A stretch of DNA of 64,000 bases from Saprolegnia diclina VS20 (lineage: Eukaryota > Oomycota > Saprolegniomycetes > Saprolegniales > Saprolegniaceae): the NCBI RefSeq assembly GCF_000281045.1, contig NW_008246092.1, positions 457,091 through 521,090 of the forward strand. Direction: 5' to 3'. Within the stretch, counting starts at the first letter, position 1, and each line of letters begins with the position of its first letter. The notes beneath the pieces were generated by a model, which was not told where the DNA came from, made no database searches, and saw only the letters and a list, made by a program, of their open reading frames with translations. Made by a program: the position numbers and the translations under genes. This document shows, piece by piece, positions 1 to 12,127 of the stretch.

Positions 1-700
1 GCAATAAATTGATATAGTATTGGCACGGCCGCTGTCCTCTCTATTTTATTATATTTCATTTTAATGCACGCGGTGCCCATGTACATACAAAGTGTATGTG
101 TCGGCATCGGACACGGTATTAAAATATATTAAAATACAATGCAAAACGCAAAACGCCCCCGTTAAAAATACACCGAAATGCGTTTTATATTACGCGAGTA
201 GCTTGCACGACCATGTGTCCCGGCCTCTCGCCGCGTTGCCGTCAGTATACAAACATCAAATCGAAACGTAGTACATCTCGACTAACTAAAGAAAGAAGGT
301 CGCGAGAGGACGCGTACAGTGCACGACCAGCAACGTCGCTAGTCGATATAGGTAGTGGGACGTACGCGCTTTGCTACGTCGAGAGGCAGAGGCTGCTTGG
401 ACTTGGGAGCACAGGTGCGTCGTCCGTTCTTTCTTGCCTCTGCGGTATCCATCTCAGAAACTTCAATGTCGAACAGATTGGCGATCTTGATCACCGTGAC
501 ACGGCGTCAAGACCAGGCCGCGCCGAGGCGCCGCCATGCGTCGGTGCGCAGGGTACGTGCACGGGGCGACGAGCAGGTGGCAGGCAACGACGTCACCATC
601 GTCGCCTGGCTGTCGACGGACCGGCGACCTGCAGAGATCAGGTCGAAGGAAAATCAAGTTGCGCAGGTTTTACCGTTGTCGTATCGAGTCTGAGAAGCAC
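1..700. other. Upstream intergenic DNA, no supported gene
   Basis: The first 200 bases are AT-rich. The rest is GC-rich with several overlapping open frames that lack domain character or consistent splice sites. I see no gene I can support. The last part is presumably the promoter of the gene starting at 701. Confidence 0.5.
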
Positions 701-1552
701 ATGGCAGCGTCGGTGCAAGACGGCGTCGTGGCCGCCCTCGAGGAGCGCGTCGCCGAGCTCTGCGCCGAAGCCCTCGCGCGCGACGAGCTCATCTTGCACC
801 TCCAGGCAGAGAAGCGTGATTTGCGGCGCCTCGCCGAGCGGCTCCGGGCCGCCCGCCACGTGGCAGCAGAACCAGACGATGCGCTGACGGACGCACGGTA
901 TCTTTCCGTCCAACGCCACGCGAGTGAGCTTGAGGCCCAGGTACGTACGATAGCTGAGAACCTTCACGGCGCGATTGGGCTAGCATAGCGTCATACCTAG
1001 TGCGCGCGTCAACAAGATGAGATCACATTGCTGCGCCGCGCGGTGGCGGCCAAGGACGAGGCCATTGACGACTACGTCCAGCAGATTGACGCGCTTGAAG
1101 ACCAAGTGGCCGAGCTGCGGCTGGTCATCGACCGGCCGCCCGAGCCTCTTCCAGAAGAGCCACGTCACGAGTGGATGGAAGAAACCACACGGTACGAATC
1201 ACATGCGAGCACAGTGATCCATCGTCGCGTTGCTAGCTTCCCGACGCCACACTTTTCGCTGCAGTCGCCCGAGGTCGCGTACGTCCTCTCGCAGTGGACG
1301 CAGAACCCGACCAAGGCGTCGTCGCTGCTCGCGTGGCTTGTCGACGTGGCTGACGAGAACCGCGAGTTTCGGTTGCAGCCGATCCCACCCGCGATCGAGC
1401 TCCCGCGGCTCCCGCCCGAGGTCCGCGACGGCTTCCTCACGCTCATCGTGCCGCTGCTCCGGAAGCAGCTCGTCCGCGCAATCACGGTCCACACGCGCGG
1501 CCACGGGCTTTGCCATACGGACCTCCGCATCCGCGTCGAGCCTAAGATCTAA
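701..1552 (+). CDS. Coiled-coil protein of unknown function
   Basis: Two exons, 701-940 and 1001-1552, join in phase 0 across a GTACGT...CTAG intron and give 263 residues. The first 150 or so residues are charged heptad-like helix (for example EERVAELCAEALARDELI), interrupted only by the splice junction, so a coiled coil is likely. The C-terminal half is a compact globular-looking region ending in HTDLRIRVEPKI. I do not recognise a family. The ATG at 701 is chosen because the frame upstream has no further coding character. The next gene starts only about 50 bases downstream on the same strand. Structure is well supported; function is unknown. Confidence 0.72.
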
Positions 1553-1603
1553 CCATCCCATTTTGCCGTTTTGTCATTTTGCGTCTTGAAACGACTTTTC
1601 TGC

Positions 1604-2698
1604 ATGACGGACGACATTGCATTGGCGATCGTCGACGACGTCTTGCGCTCGGTCGAGGCGACGCGCGTGGTAGCACGACTGCCCACCGCCTTACACGCTG
1701 CACCTGCGACTAGGTCCGGCACGCCGCCACGCGCGTGGCGCGGGACATGTGGGAGATGGTCCATCTCTCGGCGCGCGTGTCACCGTCGCCCGCGTGCATG
1801 CAGCGCATCCCTGAAGAACCTTCGACGCTCGTCCTCGACAGGTGATATGTCGGACGCTTGATCGACCCTCACGCTTGGTAGCCGCGCCGCGCAGTGCATC
1901 CCGAGCAAAGCGCACAAGCTGCGTTGGACGATCGCGTCCAGCCCCACAGGCAGCGACTGCACAGCGTCGTCGCTCTCGGTACGCATCGGAGCTTGGGCTC
2001 GCCTTCATGATAGGCAGATCGAGCCGCCACCGCCTGTATGCACGCGCACGGTAGTCTATCCTGCACCTTCCCATCCTCGTCCTCCACGCGAAAGATGTAG
2101 GCCGCCCCACGCTGCGTCAAGTCGATCAAGGCCACGACCAAGACCGTCGTGATCCCACTCCTCGTTCCACGCTCGACGACGGCACTGCACGAGCTGTTCT
2201 CGCACCCGTTGCCAAAGATGCTGCCGGAAATCACGGTCGGCGCGACGCCCGTCTATGTACCACCACCCATCACGCCGCTGTGCACCGTCGTCAGCAACCA
2301 AGACGACGACCACCGACCCTTCTTGACGTCGGCCATGTTCACGCCGACGCACCACCTTCTTTGCACCGACCACGCCGTTGCCACGCGGCCAGCCAGTGTG
2401 CCACCGCCCAAGGTCGAGCCGCGTGCTCGGCTACCGTCCACGACGTCGACCCGGCGGCTCTCGTTCCGGGTGCGGACGCACCCGTTGCATAAGGCGCTGG
2501 CCCCATTGCCTCGTAGCACAGGTACGCATAGCACGTACTGTCTTGGCCGAAGGCTAAGCGTACGGTAGCGATGCACCACGACAAGGACCCGCGCCGGTGT
2601 CTCCCAACGTTGCGACACAAGCTGACGCACTAATACATATGAGATTGCAGCCAAACTGCCCTAAGTTGATATCTATGAGCCGTCCAAGCCCGCCCTAG
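1604..2698 (+). CDS. Hypothetical protein, weakly C2orf81-like
   Basis: Six exons (1604-1666, 1714-1841, 1882-1965, 2014-2050, 2101-2521, 2559-2698) give an open frame of 290 residues whose lengths sum to a multiple of three. The N-terminus (MTDDIALAIVDDVLRSVEA) is helical and followed by RDMWEMVHLSARVSP and an acidic-proline motif PEEPSTLVLD then CIPSK. That order reminds me of the vertebrate ciliary-type protein C2orf81, which has an EP-rich D-T-W-A-R-G-x-x-P block, but the key W-A-R-G is not conserved here, so this is only a hint. The C-terminal half is proline- and basic-rich. The stop codon lies 25 bases past the stop of the convergent gene on the other strand, so the two coding regions overlap tail to tail. 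Confidence 0.58.
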
Positions 2699-5600
2699 AG
2701 ACACACGTGGTGAGATTCATGCGTGACGACAAGGAAGAGTACTTGAGGAAGGACGTCGCGAGCTGCGCCGAGTCAAAGTTGAGGTGGATCGACGTGATAA
2801 GGCCCTCGTTGAGCTCGATGATGTCGCACGACTCTTCGACAACGACCTCGGCGTTGTGCACGATGCGCATCGTCGATGACGTCATGACAACGACCGTACT
2901 CTCGTCTTCGTCCGCAACCATGCGAAGGACGCGGCCCTTTAGCCGCTCGACCGTCTCGTCCCGTAGCTTCCAAAACTGGCAGAGGCCCTGGAGACCGTGG
3001 TACTCGCCCCAGTACGGCACGCTCGACGGGAGGTTGGAGCTCAGCACGACCGACCCGTGGACGCTCTACCGTGCTCAACGTCAAGCCTCCACCGTCACGA
3101 CGACTGCATCTACCGTTGAGATGGCGTCCGGCGTCGGGAGACCCGGGCGCACGGCTTGCGTGGAAAACTCGAGGTCGTCCGAAAACAGGTGCGCGTACAA
3201 GGACGCTACGATCGCCTTCATTTGCTTGGTCGACAGCTTCTTTTGCGCGTTCGAGGGAAACAGAATCTAGCCAGAGTTTCAATCTATCCACTGGACAATA
3301 CACGACATGCGACGTACAGCGTTGGCCGACTTGGGCGAGAACGGAATGCCCGTGATGGCCATGAGCAGCTCTTGAAGCCACGTGATCTTGGTCGCTTCCG
3401 AGTCGACGAGGACCCAGAAGACTCCGTGGCCTTGCGTGTTGAACTGGAACGCGTGGACTTCGTGCTTGCCGGCAACGCGAATCGGGATGCCTTCGCAGAC
3501 GCTCGTGGGCACGACGACGCCCTTTACGAGCGTCCGGTGCTTGGCCTGCGACTCGGACACGTAGTAGCTCAGCGTCGAGAGCCCGCCGCCACGCTCGAGC
3601 ACAAAGTAGTAGCGCTCCCAGACGTGGCGCTTGCCCACATCCGGCATGCCGCTCTTGAACATGTACCCGCTCGTCACGACGACGCATTCGTCTTTGGTCG
3701 CGACCGTGACGCCGCCGTCATAGACGGCGCACTTGGTCACATCGTCGCCGAGCGACGTGTCCAGGACCAGCAAGGACGCGTGCGCCGACGCTTCGTACGG
3801 CTTGCGCGAGAACGGCGACGTAAGCGAACGCTTGTACGTGAGGCTGCCCGGCGACGCTGGAGACGACGACGGCGGCGGCGACGTCGTCACCATGCGCGAC
3901 TTGAACTTGCTCAGCACCGACGTGCCAAAGCCCAAGAGCTGGGATGCGGCGCCTACGACGCGTGAGAGGCGCCCGGTTGAAGGTGGTGGGGTTGTACCAT
4001 GACTGATGTTGGGCTTGGTCGACGGGTTGGGCGTCGCCGACGTCTCGGTCGGCGTGCTCACGCGGGCCGTGAACGACCGGCGGGCGTTGAGCGCGCCAAC
4101 GTTGCGCATGACGGACGCTGCCGGCGACGAGAGCACGTTCTTGAGGTACCCAGCCGACTTGGGAATCGAGAGCCGGCGCGTGCGCTTCGGCGGCTCTTCG
4201 GCGGTTGGCGGCTCGGGCTCGGCCGGGGCTTCGGGCAATGGCGTCAACGGCCCTTCGTCGTCACCGGGGGTTTCCTTGAGGTCGGTCTTGACCTCGTCGT
4301 CGTCCTCGTCGTACGCCACAACATCGCGGGCTTCGTCGGGCGAGACGTCGCTCTCCGCCTTCTCGGACGGCTCGTGCACCGACTCGGCCGGCGGCTGCGA
4401 GCGCAGGCCCAATCGGCGCTTGGACTCGCTGTTGAGGGCTTGCCACGCTGCGTGCTTGTTGCTGTGCTCCACGATACGGCGCTGCGACGGCGACGGGTGC
4501 TCGCTAGACAGTTGTCGCATTGGAATAGACCATTTGGTATCCAGATGGACTACCTTGTCGACATGACGAGCATCGCATCATTGAGCACCTTGAAGTACGG
4601 CTTGCTCGCCACATGGTCGTTGAAGACGTGCACGATGACGTCCAGGAGGTTGAGCGAAAACATGCTCCCAATGAGGGAGCACGTAGCGGATCGGCACCGC
4701 GACTTGTCGGTGATGAGGTAGAGGAGCGCCGACACGACGTGGATCAAGAGCATGTCGGCCTGCGGCTTGTCTTGCAGCAGCTGCACGTACTTGGGCACGA
4801 GGTTGCCAGCCGCCAAGGCCGCGTCGATGTCGGGGTCTTGGGCCGTGATCAACCTACAGATATCTCGTCAGAACTGGTGGCGAAAGCGGCACAAGTTCCC
4901 ACCGATAGAGGAGCTTGGCGAGGCCGACATCGACCGACGTCGGGAGCGCAAAGTCCTTGTGCTGGAAGAGCGTCACGTAGTGCGGCGCGCACGAGCGCGT
5001 GAGCTGGCGCAGCTTGGGCCAGAGACCGTCCGCCGACTTGAGCCCGCTCAGCTCGTACATGACCGACGCGTTCGGGTTGGGCGACGAGCTGCGGGATGAC
5101 GACGACGTCGTGGACGTCTCCTCCTCGTCGTCGACGTCGACGTCGGCGGCCGGTGGCTGCTCGGACCGCTTCTTCGTCTCGTACGCGCGCCAGTTGCGGC
5201 AGTAGATGCGGACGAGCTCCGATGTCACGTGAATGTTGAGCACTAGCCAGCAAGGGTGAGTCATTTGCTTTAGCAGCAATATGAGTACCGCAAGGCGCGG
5301 TGAGCGACGCGGGCCACGACCGCATGTCCTGGAGCTGGTCGTACGACGCCTGGAACATCGTCTCGAGCATGGAGCCGCCGTTGGCCTGCACGTCCTTGCC
5401 GAGCTCCTCGAGCAGCATGAACTGGAGAAAGTTGTGGTAGCCTTCGGTCACGGCTTCGATGCCCCGGATCGTGCCAAATTGATCGCGCTAAGAACCAAAC
5501 ATCAGAGACCCTGCGCAAGTTGAAGAGAGGAGCGTACGACAAAGTACTTGGCAAGGAACTGGTTGTCTTCGCGGCGCAGGAACGAGCCAAGGCGGTCGGC

Positions 5601-6809
5601 TTGGTTGGCCTGGAGCATCTCCATCATGAGGCGGCACACGTTCTCGCGGGCAGCAATGTCGTTCGCAAGCAACGGCGACGAGAGCGCGATCGGCGTCTTG
5701 AGCGCCTGCACGAGCATCGGCGCGACGGCCTCCATCGCGTCGTGCACACCCGTGAGCGGGTGGATGCTCTCGTACGACTGCAGCAATTTGAGCAGAAGGT
5801 GCTTGATCGTCGGGAGGTAAATGTGCTTGAGGAGCGCCGGCATGTACGGCTCGAGCACGACTTGGACGTAGCCGTCTTCGAGGCAGTAGGCGTCGTGGAG
5901 GCGAATGAACGCCTTGCAGTAGAAGGCCGCTTGCACTTCGTCGATCGTCGAGTTGGCCGAGAAGTAGACGAAAAAGAGTCGCCAGAGCTCGAGCTCCTCG
6001 AGCGTTTGGCAGCCAAACGTGAGCTCCTCGCTCGCCGAGCCCGACGACGACGACGACATGCGGAACGACTCGTACAAGTCTTCGTCGCCCGTGTAGACGC
6101 GCATGATGATCTCGGAGCACACAAACGTGCGCTTGTAGTATCCATACTCTTCATCGACCTTGAAGTTGGGCATGACAGTCGTGGGCTTGGGCGCGAGCAC
6201 GCGCGGTGTGGGCGGTGCGAGAAGACCGGGTGGCGGCTCGTCGGATGTGGCTTCGCCCGAGTTGGTCTCGGCGACGGGATCTTCGCCCGATGTGGTTTCT
6301 TCAGACGTCGGGAGCGAGTATGTCTGGTCTTCTACACGAGCCATGCATGAGATCTTATCGGCGATCGCTCGCGTACCGGCGCCGTTGTTGCCGTTCTCCA
6401 TGTCGTCGAACACCTTTTGTGCAAATAACTTGGGCGCGGCCGGAAAGACGACGGGCGTCGAGAAGACGAGAAGCACCTCCTTGACGACGTCGTACTGCAG
6501 CAGCCAGTTGCGGAGGCCGCTCTCCGACTCTTCTAGGCCGTCGAAGATCATCTCGACTTCGAGATTCAAGAGCCGGTCAATGGCCTTGGCCTTGTCTTCC
6601 ATGGCGATGATGCCCATGATCTCGGACTGGTACTCGTTGGGCGTGTCGTTCTCGTGCTCGGAGCTGCAGCTGCTGCTGCTGTTTCTTCGGTTGCGCTCAC
6701 TCCGGCCGTCCATGTAGCGCGAGAGGCTGCCGCCACGCGGGCGCTGCGTATGACCGCTACTCGCTGTCTCTACGTCCTCCATGTGTGTATCTACACGCAT
6801 CGTCTTCAT
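2673..6809 (-). CDS. Helical-repeat protein with PH and NTF2-like domains
   Basis: Seven exons (6809-5538, 5487-5289, 5242-4903, 4853-4554, 4503-3318, 3266-3114, 3065-2673) sum exactly to 1280 codons plus stop. Residues from about 60 to 700 are alpha-helical repeats with blocks such as LLKHIYLPTIKHLLLKLL and NLLDVIVHVFNDH, resembling the SAPS (SIT4-phosphatase-associated) armadillo-like fold; that match is tentative. A low-complexity Ser/Pro region (about 705-970) follows. Then comes a PH domain with GYMFKSG, WERYYFVLE and the C-terminal helix tryptophan (TWLQELL), and a SnoaL/NTF2-like domain (IVASLYAHLFSDDLEF, YWGEYHGLQGLCQFW). Known roles of PH (membrane or protein binding) and NTF2 folds suggest a cytoplasmic scaffold. 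Its 3' end overlaps the convergent gene. Confidence 0.82.
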
Positions 6810-7193
6810 GAGCGCCTCTTCCTGCGTCGGCGATGGACCTGATCGGCTCGATGGCGTCTCGGCCCTTGACGCACAAGAGGCAAATAAGCTCTTCTTTTTT
6901 TAAATTTCCAGCGGCCCACTCAGCTTTTGTCTTGGAATTTGTATGGCGAACGTGGTACCGGCCACGCGCCTGTCCAAAAATTACTTGCCGTTTGTATGGG
7001 GTGTTCATTGGCACGGCTTCTACCCGCCGGCCCATTTTTATGCATGGATACCTTGGTGTTTGTATACTTTTCCAAAAAAATACCGCGCAGCTGCTCTCCC
7101 ACTCTGTCTTTTGCAGGGCGTTTTCAACACGACGTGTCGACAGACTATACAAAGCCCAAGTCAACCGCTGCCACATGGTGTGCCATTGACTTC
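6810..7193. other. Upstream region of the 6809 gene
   Basis: This stretch is AT-richer than the flanking coding DNA and contains poly-T and poly-A runs (near 6895 and 7072). No frame has coding character. It is probably the promoter of the minus-strand gene starting at 6809. Confidence 0.4.
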
Positions 7194-7490
7194 ATGTCGC
7201 TTTCGGCACGCTCCGCCAATCGAGATGCGAGACGCGAGCCCTTTTCAGCCAATCAGACACCAATTGCCAAGCAACGACGCACCTCCACGCTGTGGCGCCG
7301 CCTCAGCACCGTCGCCGCCAAGCCGCCGACAGAGCCGAGCAGCGCGTGGGGTCATTTCAAGCCCTTTGAGAGCATGGCCTCGTACATGGAGGTAACGACG
7401 GTGGGCCTGAGCGAGGCCGCCAACATTGACGCCAACGTTGCGCAGACACACGACGCAAAGACAGACGAGGGCACGGACACGCAGGATTAA
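7194..7490 (+). CDS. Possible small protein (98 aa)
   Basis: An ATG frame of 98 residues runs from 7194 to a TAA at 7490. The N-terminal half is basic and serine-rich (RTSTLWRRLSTVAAK), resembling a mitochondrial targeting peptide; the C-terminal half is acidic. Against it, three CCAAT elements (about 7216, 7249 and 7260) fall inside the frame, as expected of a promoter. A shorter reading from the ATG at 7374 (38 residues) is therefore equally possible. Not recognised; may not be a gene. Confidence 0.25.
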   Translation: MSLSARSANRDARREPFSANQTPIAKQRRTSTLWRRLSTVAAKPPTEPSSAWGHFKPFESMASYMEVTTVGLSEAANIDANVAQTHDAKTDEGTDTQD

Positions 7491-8667
7491 CACGATCACT
7501 TTGGTGCATGGAGCCTCCTGTGTCTTCTTACAGCGATTGGCGCTGGGTGGCCTGAGACCCATCCCCCTCCAGTCAAAACTGAGTCTGAGATTCGCACAAC
7601 GAGCTATTTATCTGGCGTCACTCGGCCATGGTTGACCTGGGCGAAAAAGTAATGCATCAAGATGCACAAGGAGTGTGGCCAACGCGTACACTGTAGGGCT
7701 GGCGTCGTTGCGGTTGCGCAGCGAGCGATCAGAGAAGCACCACATGGATCGCAGGCCGTGCACAATCAGTGTGCAAGTCGCAGCAATTGCGTGCGTAGCT
7801 CACTTCAACGAGCTTTTCTTGCGGTTCAGATGAAGCCACTCGGAGCTACTTCGATGGATCACACCTTCTTCTCGCCATGTCCCCACAGCCAACGTGAATG
7901 GAATCGAAAAGGAGTGCGCAGAGACGGGTGCGGTGTGGATCGGCGTTGGACGACACCCGACGATAAGAGTTCAACGTTGTCGGTCGAAGATCGGATTCAT
8001 GAACAGCTTGAACAGCCAAGTGCACCCGCCAGCTGACCTGCCTTTCCACCCACGTTGCATCCGATTGGGCAAGCCCAGGTCACGCGTGGCCCAATCAGAG
8101 TCCGTCAGAAGTGCTCTTTGAACCAATCCAGCTTCACATTTGCCTGGCATCGTCTAGCGAAAAGTTCGCGCTGGTTCGCGGGTCCATGCAGCTAAATGGC
8201 TTGATGGGCTGACTAGGGAGTACACTCTTCAGCAACACTCGCCGTCGCAAGCGACCAAAGCCAACGATATGCGCAGCTGGATCTTCGTCTCGAAATAGCT
8301 GTCGACGTCCCCGGACAAGGACAGACTGCAGGTCCTTGGACGCAAGGCACCCCAATTTGCACAACCTCATTTGTACATACTTGTGTTGGAACAGCCCCGC
8401 CGCTTCCAAGTGGGTGATGATGGCCAGCGCAGGTCTATGCCGCGCACGCTCGAGCGTCCACGTCATCGCTGCCGCCTTTTCTATTTGTCATCCGGATAAG
8501 TGCACGCCGCACGCAATACAAACAGCCTGTGCGGTCGGCAGGCATCCGGATACGTCAGAGTATAGTTGAAGCTGGTATAGGATGCGAATTCTCGTCTTCG
8601 GTCGGCGCGTGCCCAAAGCGGTCAGAGCTGCATCCGACCCGCGTCGCCTATCGTAACCTGCGCAAGC
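7491..8667. other. Intergenic, no supported gene
   Basis: No frame shows domain character or spliceable exons. The interval holds three CCAAT/ATTGG elements within 64 bases (8064, 8091, 8123) and two ATCCGGATA motifs (about 8489 and 8544). The latter lie 115-180 bases before the ATG of the next gene and are probably part of its promoter. Confidence 0.45.
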
Positions 8668-10166
8668 ATGTCCTTTGTCAAGTCCCTCGTGCGTCAGTTC
8701 AGCGGCGCCTCAAGGTACGTCGTCAGTCAGCACCGCGCAGGCGATCATGCCCCCTAGCTCGATCGAGACGGTCGAGCAAATGCTCGAGAAGGAGCGGCAA
8801 CAGCGACGCGACGAGCTGGAGCAAGCCAAGCAAACACGCGCGACCAACGCCATGTACCAAAGCGCAAGCCTTTCTCTTCAAGACACGCTGCTGCGTTCGG
8901 CGCAGCAGCAGCTCACGCGGCTTCCCTCCCACGGCTCGGAGCGGTACGTACCCAACTGCCGTGACCATGCTTTAACGACGCCCTTATAGCTCGTTTGCAT
9001 CCATGCGACGGTCGCGCGAGAGCTCGTTCGAGATCATTGAAATGTCCCGCGAAGGCTCTTTCCACGAAATCAGCGCATCAGATTTGCATGAGTTTGTCGA
9101 CGTCGGTGCGCCTTCTGCCCGCCGCCTGCACGAGCTGGCGTGCATGCAAGCTGAAGATGTCAACGCCCGCGCCATGGTCTCGTCGCTGGCTCATACGGAC
9201 GAGTCTTTGCCGCCTCTGTCCTCGCTCGCTGCGCGCTACTCGTCCGAGTGGATCGAAGCCGCCTTGCAACGCGTGTCCGCGCCGGTGCCAGCCATGTACA
9301 TTCGCTACCGCAAGGTCGAGCCGGTTGTCGCCAAGACCGTCGCATCCGCCGCCGTGCACGAGTACCTCGTCCAAGGCTTGCGCTCGGCTGTGACGACACG
9401 GATCGAGTGTGCTGGTATGGAAGCTCACGACTTGGCCGCGCCCCAGACGGAGCAAGAGACCATGGCGAAGCACGACGTTAACGTCAAGACAGACTGCACC
9501 GAGATGGCAGCGATGGCAAAGCACGACGTCAATGTGGCGGCGACCAACCGCGAGCAAGATCGTATGGCGCGACACGACGTGGATACCCCACAGCACTGCG
9601 CAGAACCCCAACGTGTGCGCTCCCAGGATGTGACGTCGGTCACACTGACGGCCCTTGAGCGCGCTCGCTCCGTGGCGATGCGGCTCCATGATGTGAACGT
9701 CCCAACACCGGCGACTGAAGCTTCGAGTGCCGCAGAGATGGCACGGGCGACGCTGACGATGCCAGAGCAGGATGCAGCGATCAAGATGCGTGACAGCGCC
9801 CGAGCCGCCAAGGTATGTCGCCACACACGTGGTCCTCTGACTCTGAATCGACCAGGAGCTTGCTGCATTTTACGCCACCCGCAAGCAAGCGCGGCAAGCA
9901 CGTTTGCTCCAGAACCGGTACAGATTCCGGGAGGCGGCTGTCGACGCTCACGCGTGATTAGCTCGGACGAGGAGCACAAGATGTCGGCGATGCAAGAGCA
10001 GGCGAGCTGGGGCAAGGTGCTGCAACTAATCGATGGGTGCGATCGTGTCACTGGGAAATCGGAACTTCACACCGGGTCGTGTAGCCCCACGCACCATTCA
10101 ACGTTCGCGTCTGTGCCTGCGCCCATGTCGCGCATGTTCAACATGCTCAAGGGCTACGCGGCCTAA
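8668..10166 (+). CDS. Repeat protein with clathrin-light-chain-like C-terminus
   Basis: Five exons (8668-8714, 8758-8943, 8990-9812, 9856-9917, 9962-10166) give 440 residues. After a short leader (MSFVKSLVRQFSGAS) there is a charged helix, then serine-rich sequence. At about residues 210-320 comes a degenerate tandem repeat of roughly 17-20 residues with the core MA(K/R)HDV(N/D)V, seen as MAKHDVNV twice, MARHDVDT, then weaker RSQDVT and RLHDVNV. The region before the end is basic helix (FYATRKQARQARLL), followed by EQASWGKVLQLID and MSRMFNMLKGYAA. The last two blocks are arranged like the end of clathrin light chain (E-W-x-x-V-x-x-L-x-D ... SRM-x-x-L), but the resemblance is weak. Function not assigned. 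Confidence 0.68.
9453..9690 (+). repeat. Degenerate tandem coding repeat, MAKHDVNV unit
   Basis: Within the 8668 gene, units built on ATGGCGAAGCACGACGT recur at spacings of about 54-57 bases (near 9462, 9516, 9564) and then fade into diverged copies. Confidence 0.6.
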
Positions 10167-11215
10167 AGCGTCCGTCCTCGATGTCGTATATTGTACAATA
10201 GACATTCTTTCATATCCGTGTCCCTCCACTCCGACAATGAAATGACAAAGCTGTACACGCAACACTGGCGCGAGCGCATCGCACATTGGCACATACACAC
10301 AGCATCACCCGCGTGGCAGAACGTGCATGGACTATTACGTTGTATGCTGGAGCGAGGATGAAGATACCTTGCGCCGTGCAGGATACTAGTAATTGCTTTC
10401 GCCAGCGTCGTGCAGTCGGCCCAAGATCCCATCGGAACGACCACCTCGTAGATGTAGTAGGCAGGGATTCGTGCTTGTCCACCGACTAATCAGTGCCGCC
10501 TCGTTGTTGATAGAAACGACTTTTACGTTTTGCATGACTGCATCTCTGACCTTTCGTCCTCTGGTGACCCTGCATTCACCAGCCAGCATGGGGTTGAGCG
10601 GGGGTACACTGCCATTTTACGTGCAAAGGGTAAACTCCGGGGTAAACTACACGTAAAACGGCGATACATGAAGTGCGGGCGAGCGATGCGGTGCAGAATA
10701 ACGGTCGGTTGACCTTCTTGGCGGTGCTGCGAGAAGCACACGCGCAGGTCGTTCCATTTCTCAAAAATCATGAGATAGAGGTTGCACGAGTTGACGGTGG
10801 TTTCATGTCCATCACTGCGGTCGTCAGAAATGATGTACTACTGTGGCAATGTGAACGAGTGGACGCCAGTGACTCGAGCCTCCTTTAGCAGCCTGGCAGC
10901 CAAGCACGACCGAGCTGCAAAGGACCAACGACGTTGGGCCTGCAGCCTCTCGGCCCTGGAGCGCACGAGTCGGGACTGAGGTTGTCGACGCAACGACCTC
11001 GCAGTTGACCCGACAAAACCAACCGGTTGGATCTGAGCGACGCGAACCGGTCCGACACGAAATTTACCAGCTGCTTGAACCGTATCCAGGAGCAAGGTGA
11101 AGTTTCGGTCTTGCTTCAAGCTGCAACTCGTGCGAACGTTGACATCGAGTGCTTGGACGCCACGGCGCCATCCTTCTTGTATAATTCGTCTAGTTATATC
11201 TTCTACATCAACTGC
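10167..11215. other. Intergenic, no supported gene
   Basis: About 1 kb between two convergent genes. Open frames exist on both strands but none has splice-consistent coding character. Around 10615-10660 there are scattered GGTAAAC/GTAAAAC words similar to those near 53.9 kb. I see nothing else. Confidence 0.4.
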
Positions 11216-12127
11216 TTACGCAAAGGCCTTTTCAAAGTAGGCGATCAGCGACTGCGCGACCGAGAACGAAAAGACGAGCTTGGGGCCGACCACGCCGAGC
11301 TTGGGGAGGAGGCCCTTGAAGAGCGCGCCGGGGCCCTCGTGCTTGAGGAGGTTCGAGATGACCTGCATGCCCGACTCGGGCGAGTCGAACGGGCGCGACT
11401 GGATGCGCGTCTTGATGACGTCGAGCGGCTGGGCGACAATGATACTGGCGCTCGCACCCGAGATGGAGGCCACAAAGTTCTGCCAGAACGTCGCGTCGCT
11501 GTAGTCTTCGAGCTTGAAGAGGTACTCCTTGCACGCAGCCGAGCCACCGAAAAGCGCAAACGAGCCGGGCGCGTTACGCGCGGCCGTCCACGCACCACCA
11601 CGCCACAAGGCAAGGCCCTCGGTCTTGAAGATGGTGACGACGCCACGGCCCGCGATCGCGTCCGGGTTGGTCTGGGCGCGGATCTTGAGCACATCGAGCG
11701 GGAGGAGCGCGATTTCACCAATGCCAATGAGCGAACCAGCAGTCGCGTGCATCATCGTCTTGGCGTTGCGCTCGCCAAAGAGCTGCGAGAAGAGGCCCTG
11801 GTGGTTCTTGGTCATGTAGTCCTTCACGACGGGCTGGCCGCCAAACTTGTACATGCGCTGGGTGACCTTGTAGCCGGCGGCAAAGCCGACGCCGGGGAAG
11901 AGCGACTTGTACTTGGTCACGGCCGGCTTGGTGTGCGCGTCGCGGAAGATGACCTCGGACAAGCTCAAAGCGTTGTTCTTGTTGGTCATGAGGCGCTTGG
12001 CGACCGTGTCAACCGGGTGGAAGAGCGCGAGCTCGAGCACGCCCGACGCCGTCGAGCCGAGGATACGGGCCGCGGCCTGGCCAGCGCCAAACGAGGCGCC
12101 GTCGCCCTTGCGTTCAATATGGACCAT
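11216..12127 (-). CDS. YHM2: Mitochondrial carrier, YHM2 (citrate/2-oxoglutarate) type
   Basis: Intronless, 303 residues from the ATG at 12127; longer in-frame extensions lack an upstream ATG context I trust. It has the three-repeat mitochondrial carrier architecture with P-x-D-x-(V/L)-x-K/T signatures: HPVDTVAKRLM, LPLDVLKIRAQTNP and QPLDVIKTRIQSRP. Long stretches follow yeast Yhm2 very closely, such as ASGVLELALFHPVDT, YKVTQRMYKFGGQP, IGIGEIALLPLDVLK, WTAARNAPGSFALFGG and GPKLVFSFSVAQSLI. Yhm2 exchanges citrate for 2-oxoglutarate across the inner mitochondrial membrane and supplies cytosolic reducing power; the same role is inferred here. The upstream region carries three GTTTTAAAC palindromes. 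Confidence 0.92.
   Translation of the reverse strand: MVHIERKGDGASFGAGQAAARILGSTASGVLELALFHPVDTVAKRLMTNKNNALSLSEVIFRDAHTKPAVTKYKSLFPGVGFAAGYKVTQRMYKFGGQPVVKDYMTKNHQGLFSQLFGERNAKTMMHATAGSLIGIGEIALLPLDVLKIRAQTNPDAIAGRGVVTIFKTEGLALWRGGAWTAARNAPGSFALFGGSAACKEYLFKLEDYSDATFWQNFVASISGASASIIVAQPLDVIKTRIQSRPFDSPESGMQVISNLLKHEGPGALFKGLLPKLGVVGPKLVFSFSVAQSLIAYFEKAFA

Noticed and set aside
3156-3965. 269-residue plus-strand frame
   Set aside because: Shadow of the PH/NTF2-like exons on the minus strand; its composition is arginine-rich and repetitive.
4250-4720. Long plus-strand open frames inside the PH-domain gene
   Set aside because: They mirror the minus-strand coding sequence and have arginine- and proline-rich shadow composition with no domain.
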